Part shown: positions 16,604 to 26,012 of the stretch, piece after piece
How positions within the stretch are numbered: position 1 is the stretch's first letter
How the letters are laid out: every line of letters begins with the position of its first letter
NCBI RefSeq assembly: GCF_001428565.1
Contig: NZ_LMIA01000008.1
Span: 375,382 to 439,381, forward strand
Length of the DNA stretch: 64,000 nucleotides
Source: Nocardioides sp. Root190
GTDB lineage: Bacteria; Actinomycetota; Actinomycetes; Propionibacteriales; Nocardioidaceae
Reading direction: 5' to 3'
Program-made: the position numbers and the translations under genes
The notes under the pieces: model-generated
Database searches by the model: none
The model's input: only the letters and a program-made list of their open reading frames with translations
What the model was told of the DNA's origin: nothing

Positions 16604-17086
16604 ATGCACTGTCCGTACTGCAAGCACAACGACACCAAGGTCCTCGACTCCCGGGTCTCCGACGACGGCTGCTCGATCCGCCGTCGGCGGGTCTGCCAGG
16701 CCTCGACCTGCGAGAAGAGGTTCACCACCGTCGAGCTGATGCAGCTGACGGTGCTCAAGCGCTCCGGCGCCACTGAACCCTTCACCCGGGAGAAGGCCGT
16801 GTCCGGCGTCCGCAAGGCCTGCAAGGGCCGTCCGGTCGGCGAGGACGACCTGGCCCTGCTGGGCCAGGAGGTCGAGGACCAGCTCCGGCTGGCCGGCAGC
16901 CCCGAGATCGCCGCCCACGAGGTGGGTCTGGCGATCCTGTCCCCCCTGCGCCGCCTCGACGAGGTGGCCTACCTCCGTTTCGCCTCGGTCTACCGCGGGT
17001 TCGACTCCGCGGCGGACTTCGAGAACGAGATCGCTCTCCTGCGCGCCGAGCGCCAGTTGCAGAGCGAACCAGCCCCCACGGGCTGA
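16604..17086 (+). CDS. nrdR: transcriptional repressor NrdR
   Basis: A 160-residue repressor of ribonucleotide reductase genes. The N-terminal zinc ribbon has MHCPYC at 1-6 and a second pair in [10 protein letters not shown]; the ATP-cone follows ([23 protein letters not shown]). It senses nucleotide levels and binds the paired boxes at 16450-16496. The ATG is fixed by the invariant MHCPYC. It lies 126 bp before nrdJ, with a hairpin in between (17094-17127), the usual nrdR-nrdJ pairing of actinobacteria. Confidence 0.97.
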   Translation: MHCPYCKHNDTKVLDSRVSDDGCSIRRRRVCQASTCEKRFTTVELMQLTVLKRSGATEPFTREKAVSGVRKACKGRPVGEDDLALLGQEVEDQLRLAGSPEIAAHEVGLAILSPLRRLDEVAYLRFASVYRGFDSAADFENEIALLRAERQLQSEPAPTG

Positions 17087-17093
17087 CACAGAC

Positions 17094-17127
17094 GCCCGGC
17101 AGGTGGTGGGGAAGCCGCCTGCCGGGC
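17094..17127 (+). terminator. hairpin between nrdR and nrdJ
   Basis: GCCCGGCAGG (17094-17103) and CCTGCCGGGC (17118-17127) form a perfect 10-bp stem with a 14-base loop. It could terminate nrdR transcripts or attenuate read-through into nrdJ. No T-tract follows. Confidence 0.55.
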
Positions 17128-17212
17128 CATCACTTCCCCTGTTTTCCCGAGACGATGCATGACCCCGCACCACCAGCAACGACACCGACGCACCACCGAC
17201 ACCAGGAGAGTC

Positions 17213-20107
17213 ATGACCGAGACGGCCAGCAACCAGACTGCTGCAACGACAAAGGGGACCAAGGGCGGACTGAAGATCGAGCGCGTCTTCAGCACCGAGG
17301 GCATCCACCCCTACGACGAGATCACCTGGGAGCGTCGCGACGTCGTCCAGACCAACTGGAAGACCGGCGCGGTCGTCTTCGAGCAGCTCGGTGTGGAGTT
17401 CCCCGACTTCTGGTCGCTCAACGCCTCCACGATCGTCACCACCAAGTACTTCCGCGGCGCTGTCGGGACGCCGCAGCGGGAGACGGGCCTGCGTCAGCTG
17501 ATCGACCGCGTGGTGTCGCGCTACGTCGATGCCGGTGCCACCCACGGCTACTTCGCCACCGCTGCGGACGCCGAGCTCTTCGAGCACGAGCTGACCTGGC
17601 TCCTGGTCAACCAGTACTTCTCCTTCAACTCCCCGGTGTGGTTCAACGTCGGTACGCAGTCCCCCCAGCAGGTGTCGGCCTGCTTCATCCTGTCGGTGGA
17701 TGACTCGATGGACTCGATCCTCAACTGGTACAAGGAGGAGGGCTTCATCTTCAAGGGCGGCTCCGGTGCCGGCCTGAACCTCTCCCGGATCCGTTCCTCC
17801 AAGGAGCTCCTCAAGTCCGGTGGCACCGCCTCGGGCCCGGTCTCCTTCATGCGCGGCGCGGACGCGTCGGCCGGCACCATCAAGTCGGGCGGCGCCACGC
17901 GTCGAGCGGCCAAGATGGTCGTGCTGGACGTCGACCACCCCGACATCGAGGAGTTCGTCGAGACGAAGTGGCGCGAGGAGGACAAGATCCGCGCCCTGCG
18001 TGACGCCGGCTTCGACATGGACCTGGGCGGCAAGGACATCACGTCCGTGCAGTACCAGAACGCCAACAACTCGGTGCGCGTCAACGACGAGTTCATGAAG
18101 GCCGTCGAGGCCGGTGGCCAGTTCGGCCTGCGCGCCCGTTCCACCGGCGAGGTCATCGAGACCGTCGACGCCCGTGGCCTGTTCCGCAAGATCAGCGAGG
18201 CTGCCTGGGCCTGCGCCGACCCGGGCCTGCAGTACGACGACACGATCAACGACTGGCACACCAACCCGGAGACGGGCCGGATCACCGCGTCCAACCCGTG
18301 CTCGGAGTACATGTCGCTCGACAACTCCTCGTGCAACCTCGCCTCGCTCAACCTGATGAAGTTCCTGCGCGACGACGACTCGTTCGACGCCCCGCTGTTC
18401 GCCAAGGCCGTCGAGTTCATCATCACCGCGATGGACATCTCGATCTGCTTCGCCGACTTCCCGACCGAGCCGATCGCCCAGACCACCCGCGACTACCGCC
18501 AGCTCGGCATCGGCTACGCCAACCTCGGCGCCCTGCTGATGGCGATGGGCCTGGGCTACGACTCCGACGGCGGCCGCGCGATGGCGGCGACCGTCACCTC
18601 GCTGATGACCGGCACGTCGTACCGCCGTTCGGCCGAGCTCGCCGCGATCGTCGGTCCGTACGCCGGCTACGCCCGCAACGCCGAGGCCCACAACCGCGTG
18701 ATGCGCAAGCACCAGGCGGCCAACGACGACGTGCGCACCCTGCACATCGCCGACGGCGAGGTCCACAAGCTGGCCACCGCCGAGTGGGCGCAGGTCGTCG
18801 AGCTCGGCAAGACCAACGGCTTCCGCAACGCGCAGGCCTCGGTGCTCGCGCCGACCGGCACCATCGGCTTCATGATGGACTGCGACACCACCGGCATCGA
18901 GCCCGACTTCTCCCTGGTGAAGTTCAAGAAGCTCGTCGGCGGCGGCTCCATGCAGATCGTCAACCAGACGATCCCGCGCGCGCTGCGCAAGCTCGGCTAC
19001 GACGCCGAGAAGGTCGAGGCGATCGTCGCCTACATCGGCGAGCACGGTCACGTCGTCGACGCCCCCGGCCTCAAGCCGGAGCACTACGAGATCTTCGACA
19101 CCGCCATGGGCGAGCGCTCGCTCAAGCCGATGGGCCACGTCAACATGATGGCGGCCTGCCAGCCGTTCCTCTCGGGCGCGATCTCCAAGACGGTCAACCT
19201 GCCGGAGACGGCCACGGTCGAGGAGATCGAGGAGATCTACCTGGAGTCGTGGAAGCTCGGCCTCAAGGCGACCGCGATCTACCGCGACAACTGCAAGGTC
19301 GGCCAGCCGCTGGCCGACGGTGGCGGCAAGGCCAAGAAGGACGCCGCCGACGCTGCCGATGCTGCTGACGCAGCCAAGGTCGTGGAGAAGGTCGTCGAGA
19401 AGGTCGTCTACGCGCCTACCCGCAAGCGCCTGCCGAAGTCCCGCCAGGCCCGCACCACCTCGTTCTCAGTGGCCGGCGCCGAGGGCTACATGACCTCCGG
19501 TGCCCACGACGACAACGAGCTCGGCGAGATCTTCCTCAAGCTCGGCAAGCAGGGCTCGACCCTGGCCGGCGTGATGGATGCGTTCTCGATCGCGGTTTCG
19601 ATCGGCCTGCAGTACGGCGTCCCGCTGGAGACCTACGTCTCGAAGTTCACCAACCTGCGCTTCGAGCCCGCCGGTCTCACCGACGACCCGGACGTCCGCA
19701 TGGCGCAGTCGATCATGGACTACGTCTTCCGCCGCCTGGCGCTGGACTACCTGTCCTTCGACGACCGCTCCGCCCTGGGCATCTACTCCGCCGAGGAGCG
19801 CCAGCGCCACCTCGAGACGGGTTCCTACGAGCCCATGGAGGAGACCGGCAACGCCTCCGAGCTGCTCGACATCGCGACGCCCGTCGCCAAGGCCGCCCCG
19901 GTGGTCGAGGACGTCGTCGAGGCCGAGGTCACCGAGGACCCGCTCGCCGGTGCTCCCAAGGTCGCCAAGACCACCGCCGAGCTCCTCGAGAAGCTCACCG
20001 GCACTGCCGTCGACTCGCCCCTGTGCATGACGTGCGGGACGAAGATGCGGCCCGCCGGCTCGTGCTACGTGTGCGAGGGCTGCGGAAGCACCAGCGGCTG
20101 CAGCTGA
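17213..20107 (+). CDS. nrdJ: vitamin B12-dependent (class II) ribonucleotide reductase
   Basis: A 964-residue adenosylcobalamin-dependent enzyme that makes deoxyribonucleotides without oxygen requirement. Visible are NSPVWFNVG, GGSGAGLNLSRIRSS, the NPCSEYMSLDNSSCNLASLN active-site segment and ASVLAPTGTIGFMMDCDTTGIEPDF. A low-complexity Ala/Asp and VVEKVVEKVV linker (about 705-735) precedes the C-terminal domain, and the last residues (MTCGTKMRPAGSCYVCEGCGSTSGCS) form a Cys-rich zinc-ribbon tail that reduces the active site. ATG 17213 has an AGGAG site; the frame is open 54 bp upstream. No B12 riboswitch was found in 17087-17212. Confidence 0.97.
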   Translation: MTETASNQTAATTKGTKGGLKIERVFSTEGIHPYDEITWERRDVVQTNWKTGAVVFEQLGVEFPDFWSLNASTIVTTKYFRGAVGTPQRETGLRQLIDRVVSRYVDAGATHGYFATAADAELFEHELTWLLVNQYFSFNSPVWFNVGTQSPQQVSACFILSVDDSMDSILNWYKEEGFIFKGGSGAGLNLSRIRSSKELLKSGGTASGPVSFMRGADASAGTIKSGGATRRAAKMVVLDVDHPDIEEFVETKWREEDKIRALRDAGFDMDLGGKDITSVQYQNANNSVRVNDEFMKAVEAGGQFGLRARSTGEVIETVDARGLFRKISEAAWACADPGLQYDDTINDWHTNPETGRITASNPCSEYMSLDNSSCNLASLNLMKFLRDDDSFDAPLFAKAVEFIITAMDISICFADFPTEPIAQTTRDYRQLGIGYANLGALLMAMGLGYDSDGGRAMAATVTSLMTGTSYRRSAELAAIVGPYAGYARNAEAHNRVMRKHQAANDDVRTLHIADGEVHKLATAEWAQVVELGKTNGFRNAQASVLAPTGTIGFMMDCDTTGIEPDFSLVKFKKLVGGGSMQIVNQTIPRALRKLGYDAEKVEAIVAYIGEHGHVVDAPGLKPEHYEIFDTAMGERSLKPMGHVNMMAACQPFLSGAISKTVNLPETATVEEIEEIYLESWKLGLKATAIYRDNCKVGQPLADGGGKAKKDAADAADAADAAKVVEKVVEKVVYAPTRKRLPKSRQARTTSFSVAGAEGYMTSGAHDDNELGEIFLKLGKQGSTLAGVMDAFSIAVSIGLQYGVPLETYVSKFTNLRFEPAGLTDDPDVRMAQSIMDYVFRRLALDYLSFDDRSALGIYSAEERQRHLETGSYEPMEETGNASELLDIATPVAKAAPVVEDVVEAEVTEDPLAGAPKVAKTTAELLEKLTGTAVDSPLCMTCGTKMRPAGSCYVCEGCGSTSGCS

Positions 20108-20119
20108 TCCACCTGCCGC

Positions 20120-20188
20120 GTCGACCGCCGCTGGTCGACCGCCGCTGGTCGAGTAGTCCGAGCCGCCAGGCGAGGGCGTATCGAGACC
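20120..20188. repeat. tandem 14-mer and REP-like repeat downstream of nrdJ
   Basis: GTCGACCGCCGCTG is repeated exactly at 20120-20133 and 20134-20147. It runs into a REP-like element (20144-20188) with ends GCTGGTCGAGTAG and CGTATCGAGACC, a type common between genes in Nocardioides-like genomes. A degenerate copy lies at 31-72. It sits at the left border of the low-GC island. Confidence 0.6.
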
Positions 20189-20200
20189 GAGGCAACGTAC

Positions 20201-20236
20201 GACGGCCCGGTTCCTCTTCGGAGGCACCGGGCCGTC
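20201..20236 (+). terminator. strong terminator with TTCG tetraloop
   Basis: GACGGCCCGGT (20201-20211) and ACCGGGCCGTC (20226-20236) form the lower stem; CCTC-TTCG-GAGG (20213-20224) forms the upper stem with a stable UUCG loop. It is placed to end nrdJ transcription and insulates the island that follows. Confidence 0.75.
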
Positions 20237-20358
20237 GGCGGTCCGTTCCCGCCGCCAAGCGTCCAGCGATTCGCGCCGATTGTGTCGATGCTGCCTGGTA
20301 ACCTGGCGAGAATCCGCCGCCGATGTTGCAGGACACGACGCCCAAGGAGCCATCAGCG

Positions 20359-21834
20359 ATGCCCATCCCTTTGATCGATGTGTTTGCGGGTCCGGGCGGC
20401 CTGAACGAGGGCTTTTCCTCGCTCATCGACGCTGCTGGCGAGCCGATTTTCCAGACCGTGGCGTCCTTCGAATTGGATCCGTGGGCATGCGAGACCCTGA
20501 AGCTGAGGTCCGCTGTTCGTCATTACCGACGGATTGACCGGGTCGCCCCGTCTTCGTACTACGAGTTCCTGCGAAGCGGCGGTCGAGGACTGGCCGACCT
20601 CAAGGTGCACTCCGAGATGGCGGTTGGTTTCAAGGAGGCGGAGTCCGAGGTGGTCTGCATGGCCCTCGGACCTCAGACGCGACCTGAGTCCGACCACATC
20701 ATCGAGAGTGCGCTCCAGCGCCACGGCGGCAAGGACGATTGGGTGCTGATTGGCGGCCCGCCCTGTCAGGCCTACTCGCTTGCCGGGCGCTCACGACGCA
20801 AGGGTGATCCCACTTTCGCCGACGATCACAAGCATGTGCTCTACAAGGAGTACCTGGCAATCCTTGAGCGCTTCCGGCCTTCTGTGTTCGTCATGGAAAA
20901 TGTCAAGGGCATGCTCAGTTCGAAGCATGCGGGCGGGGCGATCTTCCAATCGATCCGTGACGACCTCTCATCGGCCGGTTACGACCTCAGGTCCTTCGTC
21001 ATTCCAGGGTCCGACCCTTCGCCGTCGGACTTCATCATCCGGTCGGAGAATTACGGCATCCCGCAACGGCGTCATCGCGTCATCCTGCTCGGAGTCCGAC
21101 ATGGCACGACTCTGGATTCTGCAGGCGTGCTCGAAGAGGCGATGGCGCCCGTGACAGTGGAGCAGGCGATCGGCGGACTTCCGCGGATCCGCTCCATGGT
21201 CAGTCCCCGGAATCGGGACTCCGAGGTCGAGTGGCGACGAGCCCGGGACACGGCATGGTTGATCGCCGGCCGCAGCGGCGGCAGGACTGCGCCGACTCCG
21301 GACATTGGCGCCGCCTACCTTGACGAGCCTGCGGGCGACATCGTGGGGGAGCTGGGCGATTGGCTCCTCGATGACCGACTTGGCGGGGTCACTCTCCACG
21401 AGAGCCGAGCTCACATGACGAAGGACCTCATGAGGTACGGATACCTGGCGCAGAAGGCAGTCATGGGTGAGCGGCCGAAGCTCGGTGATCTGCCTGACGA
21501 GCTCGTCCCCAATCACAAAAACGCACGTGACGTGAACGCCCCATTCACGGATCGCTTCCGGGTTCAGGTCTCTGGTCAGGCGAGCACCACGGTCGTCTCT
21601 CACATCTCCAAGGATGGCCACTACTACATCCACCCGGACCCTGTGCAGATGCGAAGTCTGTCCGTGCGTGAGGCAGCGAGACTTCAGACCTTCCCCGACG
21701 ACTACTTCTTCGTCGGTGGGCGGACCCAGCAGTACCACCAGGTGGGCAACGCCGTGCCACCGCTCCTTGCTCGGCAGCTCGGTGAGGTCGTGGCCCGTAT
21801 GTTTGGCCGAAAGGTGGACACCCAGCGCTTGTAG
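20359..21834 (+). CDS. DNA (cytosine-5-)-methyltransferase
   Basis: A 491-residue C5 methylase. Motif I is DVFAGPGGLNEGF, motif IV GGPPCQAYS with catalytic Cys136, motif VI ENVKGM, motif VIII QRRHRV and motif X YHQVGNAVPP. An unusually long spacer (about residues 60-125) separates motifs II and IV, and the target recognition region (about 265-420) shows no specificity I can predict. It would modify host DNA and mark self for the island's nuclease parts. ATG 20359 has GGAG about nine bases upstream; an in-frame ATG at 20323 is less likely. The Vsr gene starts 16 bp after its stop. Confidence 0.93.
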   Translation: MPIPLIDVFAGPGGLNEGFSSLIDAAGEPIFQTVASFELDPWACETLKLRSAVRHYRRIDRVAPSSYYEFLRSGGRGLADLKVHSEMAVGFKEAESEVVCMALGPQTRPESDHIIESALQRHGGKDDWVLIGGPPCQAYSLAGRSRRKGDPTFADDHKHVLYKEYLAILERFRPSVFVMENVKGMLSSKHAGGAIFQSIRDDLSSAGYDLRSFVIPGSDPSPSDFIIRSENYGIPQRRHRVILLGVRHGTTLDSAGVLEEAMAPVTVEQAIGGLPRIRSMVSPRNRDSEVEWRRARDTAWLIAGRSGGRTAPTPDIGAAYLDEPAGDIVGELGDWLLDDRLGGVTLHESRAHMTKDLMRYGYLAQKAVMGERPKLGDLPDELVPNHKNARDVNAPFTDRFRVQVSGQASTTVVSHISKDGHYYIHPDPVQMRSLSVREAARLQTFPDDYFFVGGRTQQYHQVGNAVPPLLARQLGEVVARMFGRKVDTQRL

Positions 21835-21850
21835 GTCCGTCGGAGGTGCC

Positions 21851-22258
21851 GTGCAGGAGCCGTCAGAACATGTGCGTGCGCGGATGCGATCCCAAGCGCG
21901 CTCAGACACCGCTCCCGAGCTGGAGTTGAGGCGAGAACTGCATCGTCGCGGCCTGCGGTACCGCGTCGGGCTGAGGGTCCCCGGTCGGCCCCGGAGGACG
22001 ATCGACATTGCATTTCCGGCCCGAAAGGTCGCGGTCTTTGTCGATGGCTGCTTCTGGCATCGCTGTCCTGTGCACTCGGTTCCGGCGAAGAACAACGCTT
22101 CTTGGTGGGCTGCGAAGCTCGACGGCAACGTGGCTCGGGACGCCGAGACCTCAGCCGTCTTGGAATCAGACGGCTGGCTCGTCCTGAGGGTCTGGGAGCA
22201 CGAACCCGTCCGCACGGCCGCGGAACGCGTCTCGGCCGCCTGGGCCGAGCGCGGGTGA
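21851..22258 (+). CDS. vsr: very short patch repair endonuclease (Vsr)
   Basis: A 135-residue nuclease. It has MRSQARSDTAPELELRRELHRRGLRYRV, the catalytic Asp in RRTIDIAF, and DGCFWHRCPVH with the His pair and zinc Cys, followed by WWAAKLDGNVARD and VLRVWEHE. Classical Vsr nicks beside T:G mismatches made by deamination of 5-methylcytosine, which fits its place next to the methylase. In MORC-type restriction loci Vsr-like enzymes have been proposed as the restriction nuclease, so either role is possible. GGAGG (21842-21846) four bases before GTG 21851 fixes the start. Confidence 0.92.
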   Translation: MQEPSEHVRARMRSQARSDTAPELELRRELHRRGLRYRVGLRVPGRPRRTIDIAFPARKVAVFVDGCFWHRCPVHSVPAKNNASWWAAKLDGNVARDAETSAVLESDGWLVLRVWEHEPVRTAAERVSAAWAERG

Positions 22259-22379
22259 GGGATCCGTCGGACCTCCAGGTCAACCTCGGCTCGGTTTCTG
22301 GTGACCAATCCGAAGATTTCATCGATGACCCGTCACGCAGGTGGTTCACTTCGGGCGAGAGGTCGATCTGGGGAGTGAA

Positions 22380-25022
22380 ATGAACACTGACGCCGTTGCA
22401 ATGGCCAAGCGGAACATCGAGCGGAATGTCGCGGGTGGCGGCTCAATCGATGGAGCTGTTCGGGACCTGAAGTCGCTGGGGGCGCCCGCTGAGATCGTCG
22501 ACGAAGCTCGCCGGCAGTACTTGGTGGCTGTCAACCAGATCATCGAACTCAAAGATCCGGGCGCGCTGGTCGACAGGGAGGTGGTTGAGGGCAAGTGGTA
22601 CGCCGGGCCCTCGCCGGAGCACGTCCTTTGGCCCGCGTTGGAGGCAAAGTTGGCGAAGGGCCTTCCCGACGAGGCGCTCAGGGAGATCGACCGGTCGTCC
22701 ACCAGGGTCGTCGGTCTGCTGAGGCCGCCGGGTGCGTCACCGATCCGCACGCGTGGCCTGGTCCTCGGGCACGTCCAGAGCGGCAAGACGACCAGCTTCA
22801 TGTCCGTGGCCGCGAAAGCTGCTGACGTCGGCTATCGCATGGTCATCGTGCTTTCAGGCATCACTGACAATTTGAGAAGCCAGACACAGGCGAGGCTGGA
22901 GGACCAGTTGGTGGGCGCTCAGGCTGCCAACTGGTATCTGTTGACCAGTCGTGACGCGGACTTCGCGGAGACTGGGAACGCGACGGCGTTGATGCAGTCC
23001 TCGAACCATCGACTGTTGGCGGTTGTCAAGAAGAATCCGCACCGGCTGCGACGCCTTCGAGACTGGATTCGGTCGGCCGGCGAGGCCGCCCAACTGAGCT
23101 GCCCCATCCTGATCATTGATGACGAGGCGGACCAGGCAAGCATCGACGTTGGCAAGAAGCGCATGTCGGTGATCAACAAACTGATCCGCGAGATCCTCGA
23201 GAACCCGAAGGCGGCTTATGTCGCCTACACGGCAACACCGTTCGCAAATCTGTTGATCGACCCTTCCGCTGCCGAAGGCCTCTATCCGCGGGACTTCATT
23301 GTCAGTCTCAATGCCGGCAAGGGGTACTACGGCGCTGAGCGGCTGTTCGGGCGTGATCTGCTCGAACACATCGAGGACGACGCCTTGGGCGAGCCGGATG
23401 ACGTGATCCGCGAGGTGCCCGAGGGCGACGTTCCGTCGGTCCAGCCTCCCAAGGGCAAGGGTGCTGTGGAGACATGGGATCCCAGCATCGCTCCGAGCTT
23501 GAAGACTGCTCTCGACTGGTTCTTCCTCGCGACCGCGGCCAGGCGTGCGCGCGGAGACATGGACGCCCATTCGTCCATGTTGATCCACACCTCGATGCTC
23601 TCTGAGGCGCACCGCCGCCTGCACGCAGTGGTCAATCAGTACCGCGACGATCTCCAGGATCTGGTGTCGTCACTGGATGCGGCGACGATGCGGGACCTCG
23701 AGGCGTTGTGGGTCACCGAATCCGCCCGAGTGGAATGCGGGGCGGACGAAGCTCCGCTCATGTGGCAGGACGTGCTGGCGCAACTCGGTGACGTCTTGGC
23801 CAATGCTCGTGTGCTGGTGGACAACTACCGGTCCGATGCACGTCTGCTGTACGCAGACGACGAGCCCTCCACGGTCATCGCCATCGGCGGCAACACGCTC
23901 AGCCGCGGTCTCACCCTCGAAGGTCTGGTGAGTTCCTACTTCGTTCGAGCCGCTTCGGCCTACGACACGCTGCTCCAGATGGGTCGGTGGTTCGGTTACC
24001 GAGGTGGATATTCAGATCTGGTCAGGATCTGGATGACTTCGGAATTGGCCGACTGGTTCCAGAACTTGGCGACCGTCGAGGCGGAGATTCGTCATGAGAT
24101 CAGGCGGTACGAACTGGAAGGGCTCAAGCCGACCCAGTTGGCGGTCAAGATCCGCACGGATCCGGCGATGACCATCACGAACGCCGCCAAGATGAAGCAC
24201 GCTGTCCATGCCCAGCTCGACTACTCAGGCAAACGCGAGCAGACGATTCTGTTCCGTCACGAGGACGCGGGCTGGTTGAGGAAGAACTGGGAGGCGGCGG
24301 AGAGACTGCTGGAGGAGGCCGTCGAGCATCCGGGCGTTGTTCCCGGCCGCGTCGATGGCACGGGCCGCCCCGTGGTTCGCGGGGTTCCCGGGTCACTTGT
24401 CCGGGACTTCGTCAACGACTATCAGTTCCACGAAGACAGCCAGAGGCTGCAACGGAGCTTGCTCGACAAGTACATGGACAAGGAGCAGGCCGAAGGAGCT
24501 CTGGACAGCTGGAGCGTCGTCATCATGTCCAATCAGAAGGACGCGCATGGTCAGTGTCCGGTCGGTCCTTTCGAGTCGGTCAATCTGATCAGCCGCACAC
24601 GGTCCAAGCCGCTGGAGGCCGGCAAGGCGAACATCAAGGCGCTCGCGGGTTCCACGGACCGAGCTGCCGACCTGCCAGCGTTGCTTGAAGGCTTGAGTGC
24701 GACTGCAACGGACCGTGAGATCGCTCGTGCAAGGAAGGTCGCCTCAGCGCCTCCGCTGCTTGCCCTGTACCCGATAGCGCCCAACTCGTCGACGAATCGC
24801 GAGGACCGGGTCGAGCTTCGAGCCGCTCATCCGATCATGGGTGTTGCGATCTTCTTCCCGGGTGCAGTCGCTGCCGGGAGCTCGGTTGACTACGTGGCTG
24901 CGGACCTGTCAAACGTGCTGGTTGAGGAGTACGAGCAGGAACTTGCGGCGCTCGACGAGCTGGACAAGCTTGATGAGCAAGTGGCAGTTGCCCAGGACCT
25001 GGAGATGGGGGCCAAACCATGA
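22380..25022 (+). CDS. Z1-domain SF2 helicase/ATPase
   Basis: An 880-residue protein. Walker A is GHVQSGKTTS (130-139), Walker B is LIIDDEADQAS (DDEAD at 247-251), motif III-like AYTATPFAN follows, and the C-terminal helicase part has IGGNTLSRGLTLEG and QMGRWFGYR, all signatures of the Z1 family found in predicted restriction systems. It probably uses ATP to move on or remodel DNA for the nuclease components. GGGGAG precedes ATG 22380; 121 bp upstream to the Vsr stop are non-coding. The stop overlaps the next start (ATGA). Confidence 0.88.
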   Translation: MNTDAVAMAKRNIERNVAGGGSIDGAVRDLKSLGAPAEIVDEARRQYLVAVNQIIELKDPGALVDREVVEGKWYAGPSPEHVLWPALEAKLAKGLPDEALREIDRSSTRVVGLLRPPGASPIRTRGLVLGHVQSGKTTSFMSVAAKAADVGYRMVIVLSGITDNLRSQTQARLEDQLVGAQAANWYLLTSRDADFAETGNATALMQSSNHRLLAVVKKNPHRLRRLRDWIRSAGEAAQLSCPILIIDDEADQASIDVGKKRMSVINKLIREILENPKAAYVAYTATPFANLLIDPSAAEGLYPRDFIVSLNAGKGYYGAERLFGRDLLEHIEDDALGEPDDVIREVPEGDVPSVQPPKGKGAVETWDPSIAPSLKTALDWFFLATAARRARGDMDAHSSMLIHTSMLSEAHRRLHAVVNQYRDDLQDLVSSLDAATMRDLEALWVTESARVECGADEAPLMWQDVLAQLGDVLANARVLVDNYRSDARLLYADDEPSTVIAIGGNTLSRGLTLEGLVSSYFVRAASAYDTLLQMGRWFGYRGGYSDLVRIWMTSELADWFQNLATVEAEIRHEIRRYELEGLKPTQLAVKIRTDPAMTITNAAKMKHAVHAQLDYSGKREQTILFRHEDAGWLRKNWEAAERLLEEAVEHPGVVPGRVDGTGRPVVRGVPGSLVRDFVNDYQFHEDSQRLQRSLLDKYMDKEQAEGALDSWSVVIMSNQKDAHGQCPVGPFESVNLISRTRSKPLEAGKANIKALAGSTDRAADLPALLEGLSATATDREIARARKVASAPPLLALYPIAPNSSTNREDRVELRAAHPIMGVAIFFPGAVAAGSSVDYVAADLSNVLVEEYEQELAALDELDKLDEQVAVAQDLEMGAKP

Positions 25023-26011
25023 CGCCCGACGCCAGCCTGCTCTTCGCAGGCATCTCGAGCCCGTCGACGAACTGGCTGGTGAAACCAGCCGGACTCACGG
25101 TTTTGGGCGCGGAGGTTGGCGTCGCGCGCGACCCTCAGGGCCGACCCGCTCTCCTCGTCCCCGCTCCAGGCTATCCCGCGGAGCTGAAGTTGCTAACGCG
25201 CGGCCTGACAGCCCGGGTCGGAGCTTTGGCGCAGGGTTCCAGCTATGCGGATTGGTTGATGGTGACATGCCAGGACAGCAGCCTCAGGGACACTTTCTTC
25301 GGCCTCTGCAATGCAGTGATGGATCGCCTTGGATCACTCCCGGCTGACCTCGATCCAGTTGTCGAGGCCATGGATGTCGTGAAGCGTTGGAAGGCGCTCA
25401 TGGAGACTGTGAGTGGGGATCTGCTTGGAGTGGAACAGTGCGCCGGACTGCTGGTTGAGCTCCACGCAATGGAGGAGTTGGCGGCCCGCTACGGTGGCGC
25501 CCAAGCTCTCCTCGCCTGGTCCGCGGGGGACCGGTCGAGAGTCGACTTTCGACTTCCCCGCTCCGGCGTCGAGGTCAAGGCGACACTTCAACGGGAACAG
25601 TTCAAGGTGACTGTGCACGGGCTTCTGCAGATGGACGAGACCCAGGTCGGGTCCCTGCGCCTATTTGCCCAGCAGCTGGAGCATGTTCCCAGCGGTGGTG
25701 AGTCGATCCCCGACGTCGTGGATCGACTCGTGTCTGTCGGAGTTGACGCCGCTGAGTTGAGAAGTGGGCTTGCAGGCGTCGGGTTTCTCCCGAAGGACGA
25801 GGAGCTCTATCGCGCTGTGCGCTTCAAGGTGCTTGATGAGCGGAGCCTTCTTGTCGGCCCTTCGACGCCCCGAATCGTTCCCTCAACCCTTGCGAACCCT
25901 GACTTGACCGGGCATGTCTCTGGGGTTGCCTATCAGCTCAACCTCTCATCGCTGACGGCCGACCACGGCTGCTTCGAGGACCCGAGGGACGCGTTCGAGG
26001 GGTTGGTGTGA
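25019..26011 (+). CDS. PD-(D/E)XK motif protein (DUF4420-like)
   Basis: A 330-residue protein. Residues about 140-200 hold LLVELHAMEELA, then RVDFRLPRSGVEVKATL: a Glu, an Asp and the E-V-K triad spaced as in the PD-(D/E)XK nuclease fold, matching the DUF4420 type seen beside Z1 proteins. It is a candidate DNA-cleaving subunit. It overlaps the Z1 gene by 4 bp and is one base from the ATPase gene, so translation is coupled and the products probably form one complex. The triad is read by eye. Confidence 0.78.
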   Translation: MTPDASLLFAGISSPSTNWLVKPAGLTVLGAEVGVARDPQGRPALLVPAPGYPAELKLLTRGLTARVGALAQGSSYADWLMVTCQDSSLRDTFFGLCNAVMDRLGSLPADLDPVVEAMDVVKRWKALMETVSGDLLGVEQCAGLLVELHAMEELAARYGGAQALLAWSAGDRSRVDFRLPRSGVEVKATLQREQFKVTVHGLLQMDETQVGSLRLFAQQLEHVPSGGESIPDVVDRLVSVGVDAAELRSGLAGVGFLPKDEELYRAVRFKVLDERSLLVGPSTPRIVPSTLANPDLTGHVSGVAYQLNLSSLTADHGCFEDPRDAFEGLV

Positions 26012-26012
26012 C

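Noticed and set aside
17087..17212. possible B12 riboswitch upstream of nrdJ
   Set aside because: No B12-box-like conserved segment could be found; only a simple hairpin is present, and the paired NrdR boxes explain regulation.
16490..19138. 882-residue open frame antisense to nrdJ
   Set aside because: High-GC shadow frame; composition is rich in Gly/Val/Asp/Leu with no motif, and the opposite strand encodes an unmistakable ribonucleotide reductase.
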